Assembly: GCF_022814725.1 (NCBI RefSeq)
Contig: NZ_CP093442.1
Span: forward strand, 744,001-808,000
DNA: 64,000 nucleotides
Direction: 5' to 3'
DNA from: Bdellovibrio reynosensis
GTDB lineage: Bacteria; Bdellovibrionota; Bdellovibrionia; Bdellovibrionales; Bdellovibrionaceae
Shown: positions 8,174 to 17,700 of the stretch, piece by piece
Layout: every line of letters begins with the position of its first letter
How positions within the stretch are numbered: position 1 is the first letter of the stretch
Notes under the pieces: model-generated
Told to the model about the DNA's origin: nothing
Databases searched by the model: none
What the model saw: only the letters and a program-made list of their open reading frames with translations
Program-made: the position numbers and the translations under genes

Positions 8174-10172
8174 CTACTTGAATGCCCACTTCGATAACTT
8201 GGTTCGGTGGAATGCGGAAGAACGCTGTTGGTCTTTGGGCATTTTTCGACATCACGGCGAACAATCTTTCTCGCCAGTGGGCTAAGCCCGGCTCACCGCT
8301 TCGGACTTGTTGAGACTTATCAGCAATGATGGTTTCCCGCCCCAGAACGAAAGTTGTTTCATTCACGTTGAAGTTGATATCGCGTTGGCGACACGCCTCT
8401 AAGATGTGCTTCATCTTTGGAATTTCCATAAAGCCGTAGTTCGCTAAAATACGGTACATGTTTGGAATGACTTCCTGAATAGTGATGCGATCTTTTTTAG
8501 AAACAAACGGAACTTCGCGAGTTTGAATTGTTAGAATTGCCACGCGCTGGTGCAAAACTTTATTGTGCTTCAGATTATGTAACAGTGGAACTGGCACACC
8601 CCAAGGGTCGCCGGACATGTAGATCGCGGTTCCTGGAACGCGTAAAGGGGGTTCGCGCAGAAGCTTCTGACAGAAGTCTTCAATCGGCATTGAGCGTTCT
8701 TTTAAACGACGGAATAAAATCTGACGACCTTTTTGCCAAGTCATCATCATTAAGTAAACCCCAGCGCCTACAACCAATGGCACCCAGCCACCGTGGGTGA
8801 CTTTACGAATGTTTGCACTAAAGAAGGCAAAGTCGACAACAATAAAGCTTCCGAAAATGGCTGAAGCTTTTAATAAGCTCCAGTTCCATTTTTGGCGTGC
8901 TACTTCGAAAGCAAGGATCGCTGTAATAACCATGGTGCAAGTCACGGCAATGCCGTAGGCCGCAGCTAGGTTGCTAGAGGTTTTAAATGTGATAACCAAC
9001 CAGATCGTACCGAAGAAACAAAGCCAATTGACTGCAGGAACATAGATCTGACCGATTTCTTGGCTTGAGGTATGGATGATTGAAATGCGCGGGCAGAATC
9101 CCAACTGTACGGCCTGCCGAGTGATCGAAAACACTCCCGAGATTAAGGCTTGAGACGCGATGACGGTCGCAAACGCCGCAAGAATGACTAACGGAAACTG
9201 GGCCCACTTAGGCGCCAACATATAAAACGGATTTGTGATGGCTGCGGGATCAGTTAAAAGCAAGGCGCCTTGTCCGAAGTAATTAATTAGCAAGGCTGGA
9301 AGTGCGATAAAAAACCAAGCAAGACGAATAGGTCGTTTACCGAAGTGTCCCATGTCTGCGTAAAGAGCTTCACCACCGGTTACCACCAGGACTACCGATC
9401 CCAACACTAAATAACCATGAACACCATTTCTTAAGAAGAACTCAAGGGCATAGGTGGGCATGATCGCTTCTAAGATGACGGGATTTTGAATAATCCCGCC
9501 CACACCAAGAACTCCCAGGACAAAAAACCAAATCAAAATCATTGGACCAAAAATCACACCGATTTTACCGGTTCCGTATCTTTGCACTAAGAAAATCCCG
9601 TTAATAATCACGACCGTCAGCGGAATAATATAAGGCGCTAAATGAGGCTCAGCGATGGAAAGACCTTCCATTGCTGAAAGAACCGAGATCGCAGGGGTAA
9701 TTATAGCATCGCCATAAAGCAGGGCGGCTCCACCAATTCCCAGAACAGTCATTACGCGACGGCGACTGACGACATCTTTATCGTGCTGGCTTCGTACGGC
9801 CAGAGCCATTAACGAGAGGATTCCACCCTCCCCTTTATTATCGGCGCGCATGACAAAGGCCATGTACTTTACGCAAATGATGACGATCAACGTCCAAAAG
9901 ATCAGAGAAAGAATACCGAAGATATTTTCCGGCGTTGGGTGCAGACCGTACTCACCACCAAAACATTCGCGAAGAGCGTAAAGAGGACTTGTTCCAATGT
10001 CTCCGAAAACAACGCCAAGAGCGCCAAGAGAGAGCATTAAAAGATTATTATTTTTTGAGTGGTGACCTGTTTCTATAAAAGAAACCCCTTTTAAATTTTC
10101 ACAAGTCTTAAGTTTAGAGAATATAAAGGGGCTTGTCAGCTGGGACACCGAGACAATGACGCGACCCCGCAA
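8166..10172 (-). CDS. kup: Potassium uptake protein Kup
   Basis: KUP/HAK/KT family potassium:proton symporter of the inner membrane. The N-terminal signature GALGVVFGDIGTSPLYALRE, about twelve hydrophobic segments and a C-terminal cytoplasmic domain of about 150 residues match the family over its full length. The start is uncertain. The open frame begins at a TTG (10172), but its first 32 codons contain a promoter-like pair (10111..10139), and the only good ribosome binding site, AAAAGGGG at 10085..10092, precedes an in-frame ATA (10074..10076), not a standard start codon. The first ATG (residue 46) is already close to the conserved core. Functional assignment is firm; the N-terminus is not. 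Confidence 0.93.
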   Translation of the reverse strand: MRGRVIVSVSQLTSPFIFSKLKTCENLKGVSFIETGHHSKNNNLLMLSLGALGVVFGDIGTSPLYALRECFGGEYGLHPTPENIFGILSLIFWTLIVIICVKYMAFVMRADNKGEGGILSLMALAVRSQHDKDVVSRRRVMTVLGIGGAALLYGDAIITPAISVLSAMEGLSIAEPHLAPYIIPLTVVIINGIFLVQRYGTGKIGVIFGPMILIWFFVLGVLGVGGIIQNPVILEAIMPTYALEFFLRNGVHGYLVLGSVVLVVTGGEALYADMGHFGKRPIRLAWFFIALPALLINYFGQGALLLTDPAAITNPFYMLAPKWAQFPLVILAAFATVIASQALISGVFSITRQAVQLGFCPRISIIHTSSQEIGQIYVPAVNWLCFFGTIWLVITFKTSSNLAAAYGIAVTCTMVITAILAFEVARQKWNWSLLKASAIFGSFIVVDFAFFSANIRKVTHGGWVPLVVGAGVYLMMMTWQKGRQILFRRLKERSMPIEDFCQKLLREPPLRVPGTAIYMSGDPWGVPVPLLHNLKHNKVLHQRVAILTIQTREVPFVSKKDRITIQEVIPNMYRILANYGFMEIPKMKHILEACRQRDINFNVNETTFVLGRETIIADKSQQVRSGEPGLAHWRERLFAVMSKNAQRPTAFFRIPPNQVIEVGIQVEI
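10111..10139 (-). promoter_or_regulatory. Candidate promoter inside the annotated kup N-terminus
   Basis: On the minus strand CTGACA (10139..10134) and TAAACT (10116..10111) are separated by exactly 17 bases, close to the housekeeping -35 and -10 consensus. Transcription would start near 10104, downstream of the TTG used by the longest frame and upstream of AAAAGGGG. Confidence 0.4.
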
Positions 10173-10256
10173 GATTAGTGATTATTTAATCAAAGATCTT
10201 TTACATTACATGAAGTTCAGTTGCCAGATCCTAGGGTGAACGAGAACATAAAGCCT

Positions 10257-10391
10257 ATGATTCCACAGTCCATCTTACATTCGAAATGGTTTCTGGCGGC
10301 TTTGATACTGATCGGCCTTCTTTATTTCGAAGGCCGAGTTCACGCAAAACATTTAGAGAAAAATGCTAAGGCTTCTTTTTCTGTGCAATAA
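10257..10391 (+). CDS. Possible small membrane protein, 44 residues
   Basis: An ATG frame of 44 residues with one hydrophobic segment (WFLAALILIGLLYF) and a basic C-terminus. It overlaps the 3' end of the convergent FMN-reductase gene by 26 bases and contains the inverted repeat at 10312..10337. There is no clear ribosome binding site, so it may be chance. Confidence 0.25.
   Translation: MIPQSILHSKWFLAALILIGLLYFEGRVHAKHLEKNAKASFSVQ
10312..10337 (-). terminator. Inverted repeat downstream of FMN reductase gene
   Basis: TCGGCCTTC and GAAGGCCGA form a perfect 9-bp stem with an 8-nt loop, 28 bases past the stop of the minus-strand gene. There is no T run, so it could be an RNA-stabilising hairpin or a factor-dependent terminator. 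Confidence 0.45.
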
Positions 10392-10947
10392 CGGCATTGG
10401 CATCTAGTTTTGAAGTTTTCAGCGCCTCAGTGAATTTCTGGAACCCTTGAGCTTGTTTCATTAACAGGTTTTTAATCAATTCATCTTGAACCGATCCATC
10501 CGCCGCTAAAATTTTGTGCACATTCATAATGAACACGCGCTCTGGAAAGATAAACGCATTTCTGTAACCAAAAACTTGTTGAAGATGTTCCACCGGGCGA
10601 AGCGCGCCGAACATTCCCCCAAGTCCTACGAAACAAACTGGACGATACTCAAAAGACTCTGGAAACTTCAAGTGATCGATGAAGTATTTTAGGACGCCCG
10701 GCATAGATCCATTGTACTCAGGAACGACAACAATTAAACCATCACTTCCTAAAACTTTGTCGATATAGGGCTGCATGCCTGCGCTGGTTTTTCCGTAGTG
10801 AATGTCATCATGAAGGTGGGACTTCATTTCCTTCATGTCGATGATCTCAACTGCTTCCCCTAAACTTTGATAGATCGATTGGATGTGTTTAGAAATTTTA
10901 AGAGTGTTGGAATCAGGACGATCAGTGCCCGCGATAATGTACTTCAT
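10366..10947 (-). CDS. NAD(P)H-dependent FMN reductase family protein
   Basis: 193-residue flavodoxin-like protein. The segment VVPEYNGSMPGVLKYFIDHL near residue 75 is the FMN-binding signature of the NADPH-dependent FMN reductase/azoreductase family, and GLGGMFGALRPVEHL forms the following loop. Such enzymes reduce FMN, quinones, azo dyes or chromate with NAD(P)H in the cytoplasm. The preferred substrate cannot be read from sequence. AGGAGAATTA precedes the ATG. It is divergent from the GYF-PilZ gene with 74 bases between. Confidence 0.9.
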   Translation of the reverse strand: MKYIIAGTDRPDSNTLKISKHIQSIYQSLGEAVEIIDMKEMKSHLHDDIHYGKTSAGMQPYIDKVLGSDGLIVVVPEYNGSMPGVLKYFIDHLKFPESFEYRPVCFVGLGGMFGALRPVEHLQQVFGYRNAFIFPERVFIMNVHKILAADGSVQDELIKNLLMKQAQGFQKFTEALKTSKLDANAVIAQKKKP

Positions 10948-11021
10948 GAATTAATTCTCCTAGACAAAGTGATATACATTTCGCTGTAATAAAGCACAAG
11001 CGGCAATTATTAGGAGACTCT

Positions 11022-11705
11022 GTGGCGCATCCAAAAATTTGGTTTATTCTTAGCGAAGGTCAAACCACCGGCCCTTTTGATCAAGATGAAATTGAAGCTC
11101 GCTTGGGCTCTGCAAAAGACCCACAAATCTGGGGCCGCGGTCAGAGCGAATGGATGACTCCTTCAAAATGGCGTCAGGCTTTAAATGACGTGGGAATGAA
11201 AGTTTCAAATGCAGAACCTCCGGGTCTTTGGCGCATTCGTGTGGAAGGCCAAGAGCTGCCGCCGCGAAAATATTCTGAGTTGATCGCCCATTTAAAAACT
11301 CTTTCTGATTATTCGTTCGTTGATATTTCCCCTGATGAGAAAACCCCATGGAAAGAAGTCTATTCTGTTCCACGAGTTGTGGAAGATTTAGGAATCAGTC
11401 GCCGTTCACACCCACGGGTTCCAATCGTCGGGACATTGGCTTGTGAAGGTCCGAAGGGGTCTTTTAGCTGTCGCGTGATTTCTATCAGTGAAGGTGGCAT
11501 TGGAATCAACGATGCCCGCAACTTGCAAATCGGCGAACGCTTCGAAGGCACTTTAACCAGTCCGAATTTATTCATCACTATTCCTGCCACTTGCGAAGTC
11601 GTTTACGTAGGCGGCGATGGCTATGCGGGACTGCGTTTTATCAATTTACCAACAGAATATAAAAGTTCCGTGATCGAATACGTGAACAAGTTCGCCACCA
11701 CTTAA
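11022..11705 (+). CDS. GYF-like plus PilZ domain protein
   Basis: 227 residues starting at GTG, with AGGAG 6 nt upstream. Residues about 5-55 (IWFILSEGQTTGPFDQDEIEARL) match the GYF_2/DUF4339 domain, a small domain that in other proteins binds proline-rich peptides. The C-terminal half is a PilZ domain with the RxxxR motif (RRSHPRVP, near residue 126) and the second motif SISEGGIG, so c-di-GMP binding is likely. The combination suggests a c-di-GMP-responsive adaptor, an inference. It is cytoplasmic, with no membrane segments. Confidence 0.85.
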   Translation: MAHPKIWFILSEGQTTGPFDQDEIEARLGSAKDPQIWGRGQSEWMTPSKWRQALNDVGMKVSNAEPPGLWRIRVEGQELPPRKYSELIAHLKTLSDYSFVDISPDEKTPWKEVYSVPRVVEDLGISRRSHPRVPIVGTLACEGPKGSFSCRVISISEGGIGINDARNLQIGERFEGTLTSPNLFITIPATCEVVYVGGDGYAGLRFINLPTEYKSSVIEYVNKFATT

Positions 11706-11757
11706 GCCTGTCTTTTCACAAATAGTTTTAAACCAAAAGCTGTGATCTTCTATAAAG

Positions 11758-13062
11758 ATGAAATCATGGCTTTTATTTTTTCTATCACTCATGCCCGTCT
11801 TTTCGTGGGCAGCCAGCGCGACTGAATGGAGTCTTAATTTAGATTCAAAAATAGAAAGCACCTATTTTCCTGAAATTTATGGCTACGATACCAATCGCGA
11901 GCTTTATAAATTGGAACTAAACCCTATCTATAAATGGAAATACAAAGATTCCTTGCGCTTATATTTAAAGCCGACACTGATCGCTAATCCCAATAACAAC
12001 TCTGAAGAAGAAAGATATTTCGCTGACCCCACCGAAGCCTACCTACGCTACAAAGGCGAAACCGCCTCTGTGCAAGTGGGCTACACGATTTTTTCTTGGG
12101 GAGTCACGGATGGCTATAATCCCTTAGACGTGATTAACTCTAAACAATACTTTGATCCTTTGCACAGCCGAAAACTTGGGGCACCCGTTGTTGATTATTC
12201 TCAGACCTTCGGTTCTTGGGATATTGAGCTGGTCTATATTCCGCAAAACCGTGGCGCCATATTGCCAGGAACAGAAAGCCGGTGGCTGCCGCGGGAAATT
12301 TATGTTCCTGAAGCTCCGGAAAATGACTTGGTCTTAGCTTTGCCCGATCGCCCCCGATATAAGTATGGAACTGAAACAGAACTTGATGATGCTTTAAAAA
12401 ACAATGCTGCTTTTCGCGTGCAGTATCACGGAGCTATAGTAGATGTGGGTTTAAGTTTCTATGAAGGCGTTGCTGCTTTTCCCATAATTCAGCCTGTGGT
12501 TACAGGAGACGTCATCGAGGTCTCGCCCAAAACAGTCCTCGCAGTGGCCCCCGATATCACTTTAAACACCCGCAACTATCGAACTCGTCATGCGGGCCTT
12601 GCATTTACTAGCAATCAATTTGGATTCCTTTTTAAACTTGCTAGCGCCTACAACCAAAGCTTAGGAACAGACCCTTACTTACCCGGTTGGAGTAACGACA
12701 GTGTTGTCGGCTTCGAAAAACAATTTAGTTTTGATAAAGGTCTTTTAGTTGCAGTCCTTCAGCATTCTTTCACGAGATCGCAAAAAGAAAGCGAATCCAA
12801 TCTTTCCGTGAGTGAGATTTTCCGAAGTGCTTGGATGATGGGGTTTAGACTAAGTTGGGCTGAAGTTTGGACTTATTCCTTATCCGGCTTGTATGATAGT
12901 AACCACGGCAGTAACTTTTATGAAGTCGGATTGAGTCGTCGTTTCTTTGATCGCTGGGTCTTGGGAGTCTCAGGAAGTTATATTGCAGGTGAAAGCGATA
13001 CTCCTTTGGGAGTGTACGAAAAGAATGATTCCTTCAGTATGAATCTATCCGCTTCGTTTTAA
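11758..13062 (+). CDS. Outer-membrane beta-barrel protein, DUF1302-like
   Basis: 434 residues with a signal peptide ending near SWAASA, many alternating aromatic strands, and a C-terminal strand SFSMNLSASF with terminal Phe, as in outer-membrane barrels. The segment FSWGVTDGYNPLDVINS resembles the conserved part of DUF1302 porin-like proteins. In many proteobacteria these sit beside RND/MMPL permeases with LolA-like partners, and such a gene lies at 14725, so a shared export pathway for a lipid-like substrate is an attractive inference. The ribosome binding site is weak. It shares a bidirectional terminator with the convergent gene. Confidence 0.75.
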   Translation: MKSWLLFFLSLMPVFSWAASATEWSLNLDSKIESTYFPEIYGYDTNRELYKLELNPIYKWKYKDSLRLYLKPTLIANPNNNSEEERYFADPTEAYLRYKGETASVQVGYTIFSWGVTDGYNPLDVINSKQYFDPLHSRKLGAPVVDYSQTFGSWDIELVYIPQNRGAILPGTESRWLPREIYVPEAPENDLVLALPDRPRYKYGTETELDDALKNNAAFRVQYHGAIVDVGLSFYEGVAAFPIIQPVVTGDVIEVSPKTVLAVAPDITLNTRNYRTRHAGLAFTSNQFGFLFKLASAYNQSLGTDPYLPGWSNDSVVGFEKQFSFDKGLLVAVLQHSFTRSQKESESNLSVSEIFRSAWMMGFRLSWAEVWTYSLSGLYDSNHGSNFYEVGLSRRFFDRWVLGVSGSYIAGESDTPLGVYEKNDSFSMNLSASF

Positions 13063-13100
13063 AAAAAAAAAGGAGCCTTTTTACGGGCTCCTTCTATTTA
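13061..13100. terminator. Bidirectional intrinsic terminator
   Basis: AAGGAGCC and GGCTCCTT form an 8-bp stem with an A run before and a T-rich run after. It lies between two convergent genes and can serve both; the uninterrupted T run is on the minus strand. Confidence 0.8.
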
Positions 13101-13119
13101 GGTCTTAATATTTTTTCTA

Positions 13120-14637
13120 TTACAGATTTAACTCTAGAACTAAATCTTGCGACGAGCTCGAAAGAACCTTTTTCACTTTTAAAGACAAACCTTCTGTTAG
13201 CGGAATATCTGGAATCGCCACAGAAACAGTTTTTCCCCAAAGTCCACCTACGATCTTATCGCGAATCGTGGACGCCTTAAATTTACGGTTCGCCCCGTAT
13301 CTGCTTAAGTAAGACGGTTCCCAGTATGGAGTCAGACCCATAGTTGGATTTACAAAAGTAGCTTGTGCTTTTGAATTTTCAACTTTCAAAGTCACCTTTG
13401 AGGTCAACGGAATAGCAAAGTTCATAAATGGAACGTATTGCGATCCTTTAGGTGCCTGCATCTTAGAAAGGAAGGTTCCCTTCACTTGGTAAGACATCCC
13501 TGATCCATCCACTGTCACATCTTTAGATGAAAAAACTGAGAAAAGGAATTTATCGTAACGAGAATAGCTCATCAACTCAGGCCATACAAACCACTGAGCA
13601 AAACGAGAAGCCATAACATTAGAAAAGCCAGGAAGGTTGTCTGAAGTTACTTTATGCAACCAAGAGTTCGCTGAATAGGCGTGGCTAACAACTTCTTTAA
13701 TAAAGTCTTTAGGCAGACGTAGGCTAGCTACCGTCGCGTCGGCGAAGGCTTCTTCTTGGGAAAGATTAAGCACTTTGACTTCACTATCAGCCGCCTGCAA
13801 GAAATCAATAATCAAGCGACCTTTAACTAAAGCACCTTGATTAGCAACGTCTTTAAACTCATCAACCTTCATAGTGACCTTGATATCAGGTCGAGCTACG
13901 ACCAATTGACGACTTTGTGAGAAATCGAATTGATATCCACCTAAATAGTCTTGCACGTACTTTTTAATTAATTCTTTTTGCGGCTCGACGAAACGTGCAG
14001 AGTCGTTGGCAATCTTATTGATTTCATCTCTGATCACCGTTTCAAAACCCTGGGCACCCTCACATTGCATCCCTTGAGCGGTCCAGCTGCCCGGAAGCCA
14101 TGAGATATTCACAGACTGAAGTTGAGTTCCTGCCGTAGAATTTTCTAGCGACGGCGAAATCATCATCGAAAAATTTCCCTGGCCTGGATTCAAAGATAAC
14201 AAAACGTTTTTACAGCTTGCTTGAATTCTAAAACGTCCGATAACGCCGCTGACTTCCCGTTCGACTATAGTGTCGACAGAAACTTCAGACATTTGAATTT
14301 CTGCTTCCAATTTTTTTGAACTCAACTGCAACACGGTGGCGTTCGGATCAAGTGAAGGTTTCTCTAAAAACGTTTTCACTTTCATTGTGATGTTTTTAAA
14401 TTTCACCGGCACTGCTTGAGCCATCACCTCTTGATCAGGAAATTGCCAATTTCCCTGAAACTCTTTGTTCATGAGGGATTCCCATTTTTTGTTGATCAAA
14501 TTTTGTTGGAATTGTCTAGGTATCGACAGTTGAAATTCTGAATTAATTTGCGAAACTGAAAATGCATGCGAGCATGTAAAGAATGTGAATAGTGCAGCCG
14601 AAAGGCTTTTTATATTTTGCAAACAAGTTTTTCTCAT
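13120..14637 (-). CDS. Large exported protein of unknown function
   Basis: About 505 residues with a signal peptide (MRKTCLQNIKSLSAALFTFFTCSHAF). The start is set at ATG 14637, which has GGGA 6 nt upstream, instead of ATG 14655, which has none. The protein seems to contain two related halves, each opening with a similar phrase (LSIPRQFQQNLINKKW near residue 30; LRLPKDFIKEVVSHAY near residue 300) followed by long beta segments. This is reminiscent of TULIP-type lipid-binding proteins, but the similarity is weak and only inferred. It is divergent from the RND-LolA gene, with 87 bases between, consistent with a periplasmic lipid-handling partner. Confidence 0.75.
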   Translation of the reverse strand: MRKTCLQNIKSLSAALFTFFTCSHAFSVSQINSEFQLSIPRQFQQNLINKKWESLMNKEFQGNWQFPDQEVMAQAVPVKFKNITMKVKTFLEKPSLDPNATVLQLSSKKLEAEIQMSEVSVDTIVEREVSGVIGRFRIQASCKNVLLSLNPGQGNFSMMISPSLENSTAGTQLQSVNISWLPGSWTAQGMQCEGAQGFETVIRDEINKIANDSARFVEPQKELIKKYVQDYLGGYQFDFSQSRQLVVARPDIKVTMKVDEFKDVANQGALVKGRLIIDFLQAADSEVKVLNLSQEEAFADATVASLRLPKDFIKEVVSHAYSANSWLHKVTSDNLPGFSNVMASRFAQWFVWPELMSYSRYDKFLFSVFSSKDVTVDGSGMSYQVKGTFLSKMQAPKGSQYVPFMNFAIPLTSKVTLKVENSKAQATFVNPTMGLTPYWEPSYLSRYGANRKFKASTIRDKIVGGLWGKTVSVAIPDIPLTEGLSLKVKKVLSSSSQDLVLELNL

Positions 14638-14724
14638 CGTGTTTCCCATCATCATGTTTATAAGATACGGCGCTATTGAGTTTTTCTAAAGGGACAAATT
14701 TAAAAAAGATCGAAAGAAGACATC

Positions 14725-17700
14725 ATGATGAAGAAATCTAAATCACCAGGGATGAATTTTCCTAAATCTGTAAAAAGACTTTCCATTTCTACTCTCCTAT
14801 TTGTATTTGCAATGACCGTGTTAAGTCTTTTTGCTTTACCTAAGTTGCAGACTCAGTACAGCTTAAAACAATTTCTTCCTGCGGATAACCCGCTTTTGAA
14901 GAAAGATGAGAACGTGCGACAGTTGTTTCAACTTTCTGAAGCTCAACCGTTCATCATTACAGCAAAAGTTTCTGACGACCAAAAGACCTGGTTTGAAAAA
15001 GATAAGATTCAAAGCTTAGAAAGACTCACAGATCTTCTTGCGCATTTTCCTGGCGTGAAGAACACATTAAGTCTGGCTACTGTTCAAGGCGCTATTAATA
15101 ATGAAGATGGCTTAAGCGTCGGGCCTCTTTTAAAAACTTTGCCACAGGAAAAATGGCAGGCCGAAACAGTGAGCAATCCGTTGATCTCCCCGACTTTGAT
15201 TTCAAAAGACGGAAAGACGGCTTCGGTTATTGTGAATATCAAATCCTTGAACACTCAGGATCTTTTAAAATTGCGCCAGAATTTACAAGTGACTGCGATG
15301 GCCTCTGTGCCATTTGCGCAGGTTGAAATCGGCGGAACTCCAGCGGTGCAGACTGATGTCGGCGTATTACTGCAAACTGAAATTAGAAACTTCGTTGTAC
15401 TTGGTTTCTTTGCGTGCTTTATTGTTTTAGGCTTGGTGTTTGCAAACTGGTCGCCATTGATTGCAGCTTTCATAGTTATTATTTGTGCGAACATCATTGT
15501 ATTAGCAGTAATGGCTTTAGCAGGATATCCTTTCTCGGTTCTATCTAGTACTATTCCAATTCTGACCACCGTGGATGTGGTGTCGCTGATAATCCATTCG
15601 CTTCTTCGCTATACGGAAGAACGAAAAAACCAACCCCACTTAAGTCACCATCAGCTGGTAAACTACACTTTCAAAGTTTTGCTGGGACCAAACTTGATCG
15701 CATCAACGACGACGATGATTGGTTTCTTGGCATTATTAACGGTGAAAGTGCCTCTTATTAAAGATTATGGCTTAACAGCTTCCATCGCGATTATGCTGGG
15801 TTGGCTTGTAACGACTGTGACATTGTTCCCTCTTTTGCATTTCTTAAACCCACCGAAGGCAAGACAATGGGCATGGAGCAAAGCGCGTTGGGGTCTTTAT
15901 TTATTCCGTCGTTCTGGGGTGTGGGCTTTCTTGATTGTGCTTGTGTGTACGGCACTTGCTTTCAAAGGCCAGACTCTATCTTGGTCAGCTCGTTTGTTTG
16001 ATGATCTGCCAATGAATCATCAGGTTCGTTTATCAACAGAAACAATTGATAAAGAACTGGGCGGAATGATTCCCGTGGATATTTCCATTAAAGGACAACC
16101 TGATTCTTGGAATGATCCAGCGCTATTAGGTAAATTGGATCAGCTATTAACTGATTTAAGAAAAATCGAGGGTGTAGGTAGCGTTGTAGGTCTTCCTGAC
16201 CTTGTGGCTGCAGCCAACATTCATCACAACCGTTTGCCAGCAAGTCGTTCGTCGACCGCCGAGGTGTTCTTCCTTTATTCTTTATCTAGCAATAGTCCTT
16301 TAAAGAACTTCTTAAATACGGACTCTTCAAACACGCGTGTGTCGGTTCGTACTCAAGATTTACCAGGAAATAAATTGCAGGAAGTGGTTTCAAAAATTGA
16401 AGCAACTACTTTAAGCAGCTTCCCTGAAATGAAAGTGGAATTAACAGGTATGGGTCGCACGATCCATCATCTAAATAATGAACTTTCCCATGAACTGATC
16501 TTCGGGTTCTGGCAATCTATGGCGGCTATCTGCTTGGTGTTGGTATTTGTCTTTAGATCTTTGCGTTGGGCCTTGGTGGCTTGTATTCCGAATCTAGTTC
16601 CACCGGCAGCGCTTTTAGGCTTCTTGGCGCTTTCTGAAACTCCAATCAAACCAAGTGTGGCGATTATTTTCTCTATCGCTTTAGGTCTGGCGTTTAACAA
16701 CACTGTTTATCTGTTAGAGCGACTGAAGTTGATTCAGAAAACATCCAAGTCTAAAACTCTTGATATCGAAAAGGCCCTATGGCGCGAAGGCAATCCTTGT
16801 CTAATTGCAAGTTTAACTTTGCTAGCGGGATTCTCGGTGTTTATGGCGTCTTACTTTGCGATGAACCGCATCTTTGGATTCTACATGCTGCTATCAATGG
16901 CAGCTGGACTTGTGGGAGATTTGATTCTTCTACCAACGATGTTGAAAAGTTGCCCATGGCTATTGACTTCAGTACCTTGGAAAAAGGAGAGAGTTATGGC
17001 CACAGCTGCTTCTTTATTAATCGCGTTCTTTATTTCTTTTGCTCCAATGAAAACCTACGCCCAGGAACCTGCGGCGGGTGCTGTCACGGTTGAACAAATC
17101 GGCGAAAGAATGAGTGCAAATCTTAAAACCAAGGATGAAGAATTCAACACCAAGATGAAAATCATCGAGGCTGATGGATCCAGCAAAGACCGCGAAATGA
17201 AAATTTGGCGTTTAAGTCTTGGCAAGAAAGAACACTATCTTTTAGTGCGCATGCAAAAGCCCCAAGATCTTAAGGGAACAGCTTTGCTAGCGACTCTTAA
17301 AGGCGAACAAGAAGAAAAGTGGATTTACCTTCCATCGACCAAACAAACTCGTCGTTTAACGGGCGAAAGTGGTCAAGGTGGAATTCTGGGATCAGAACTT
17401 GCGGTGGAAGATTTTGATTTCAATCGCGAGCAAGGCGCAAAGAACGAGCTAAAAAAACAGATCGAAGTTAAAGGGAAAAAGTACTTCGTGGTTGAAAGTG
17501 ACGTGAATGCAACTTCGGCGAATTATTCTAAAGTTGTGAGCTATATCTCTGCTGATGATTACTTGCCAGTGAAAGCGGAATGTTATGACAAGCAAGGTAA
17601 GCAGATGAAAGTCCTAGATATCACTGGCTATAAAAAGGTCGGCGGTAATAAGTTTCGTGCTGGCAAAATCAAAATCCGTAACTTGCAAAACAAACGCGGC

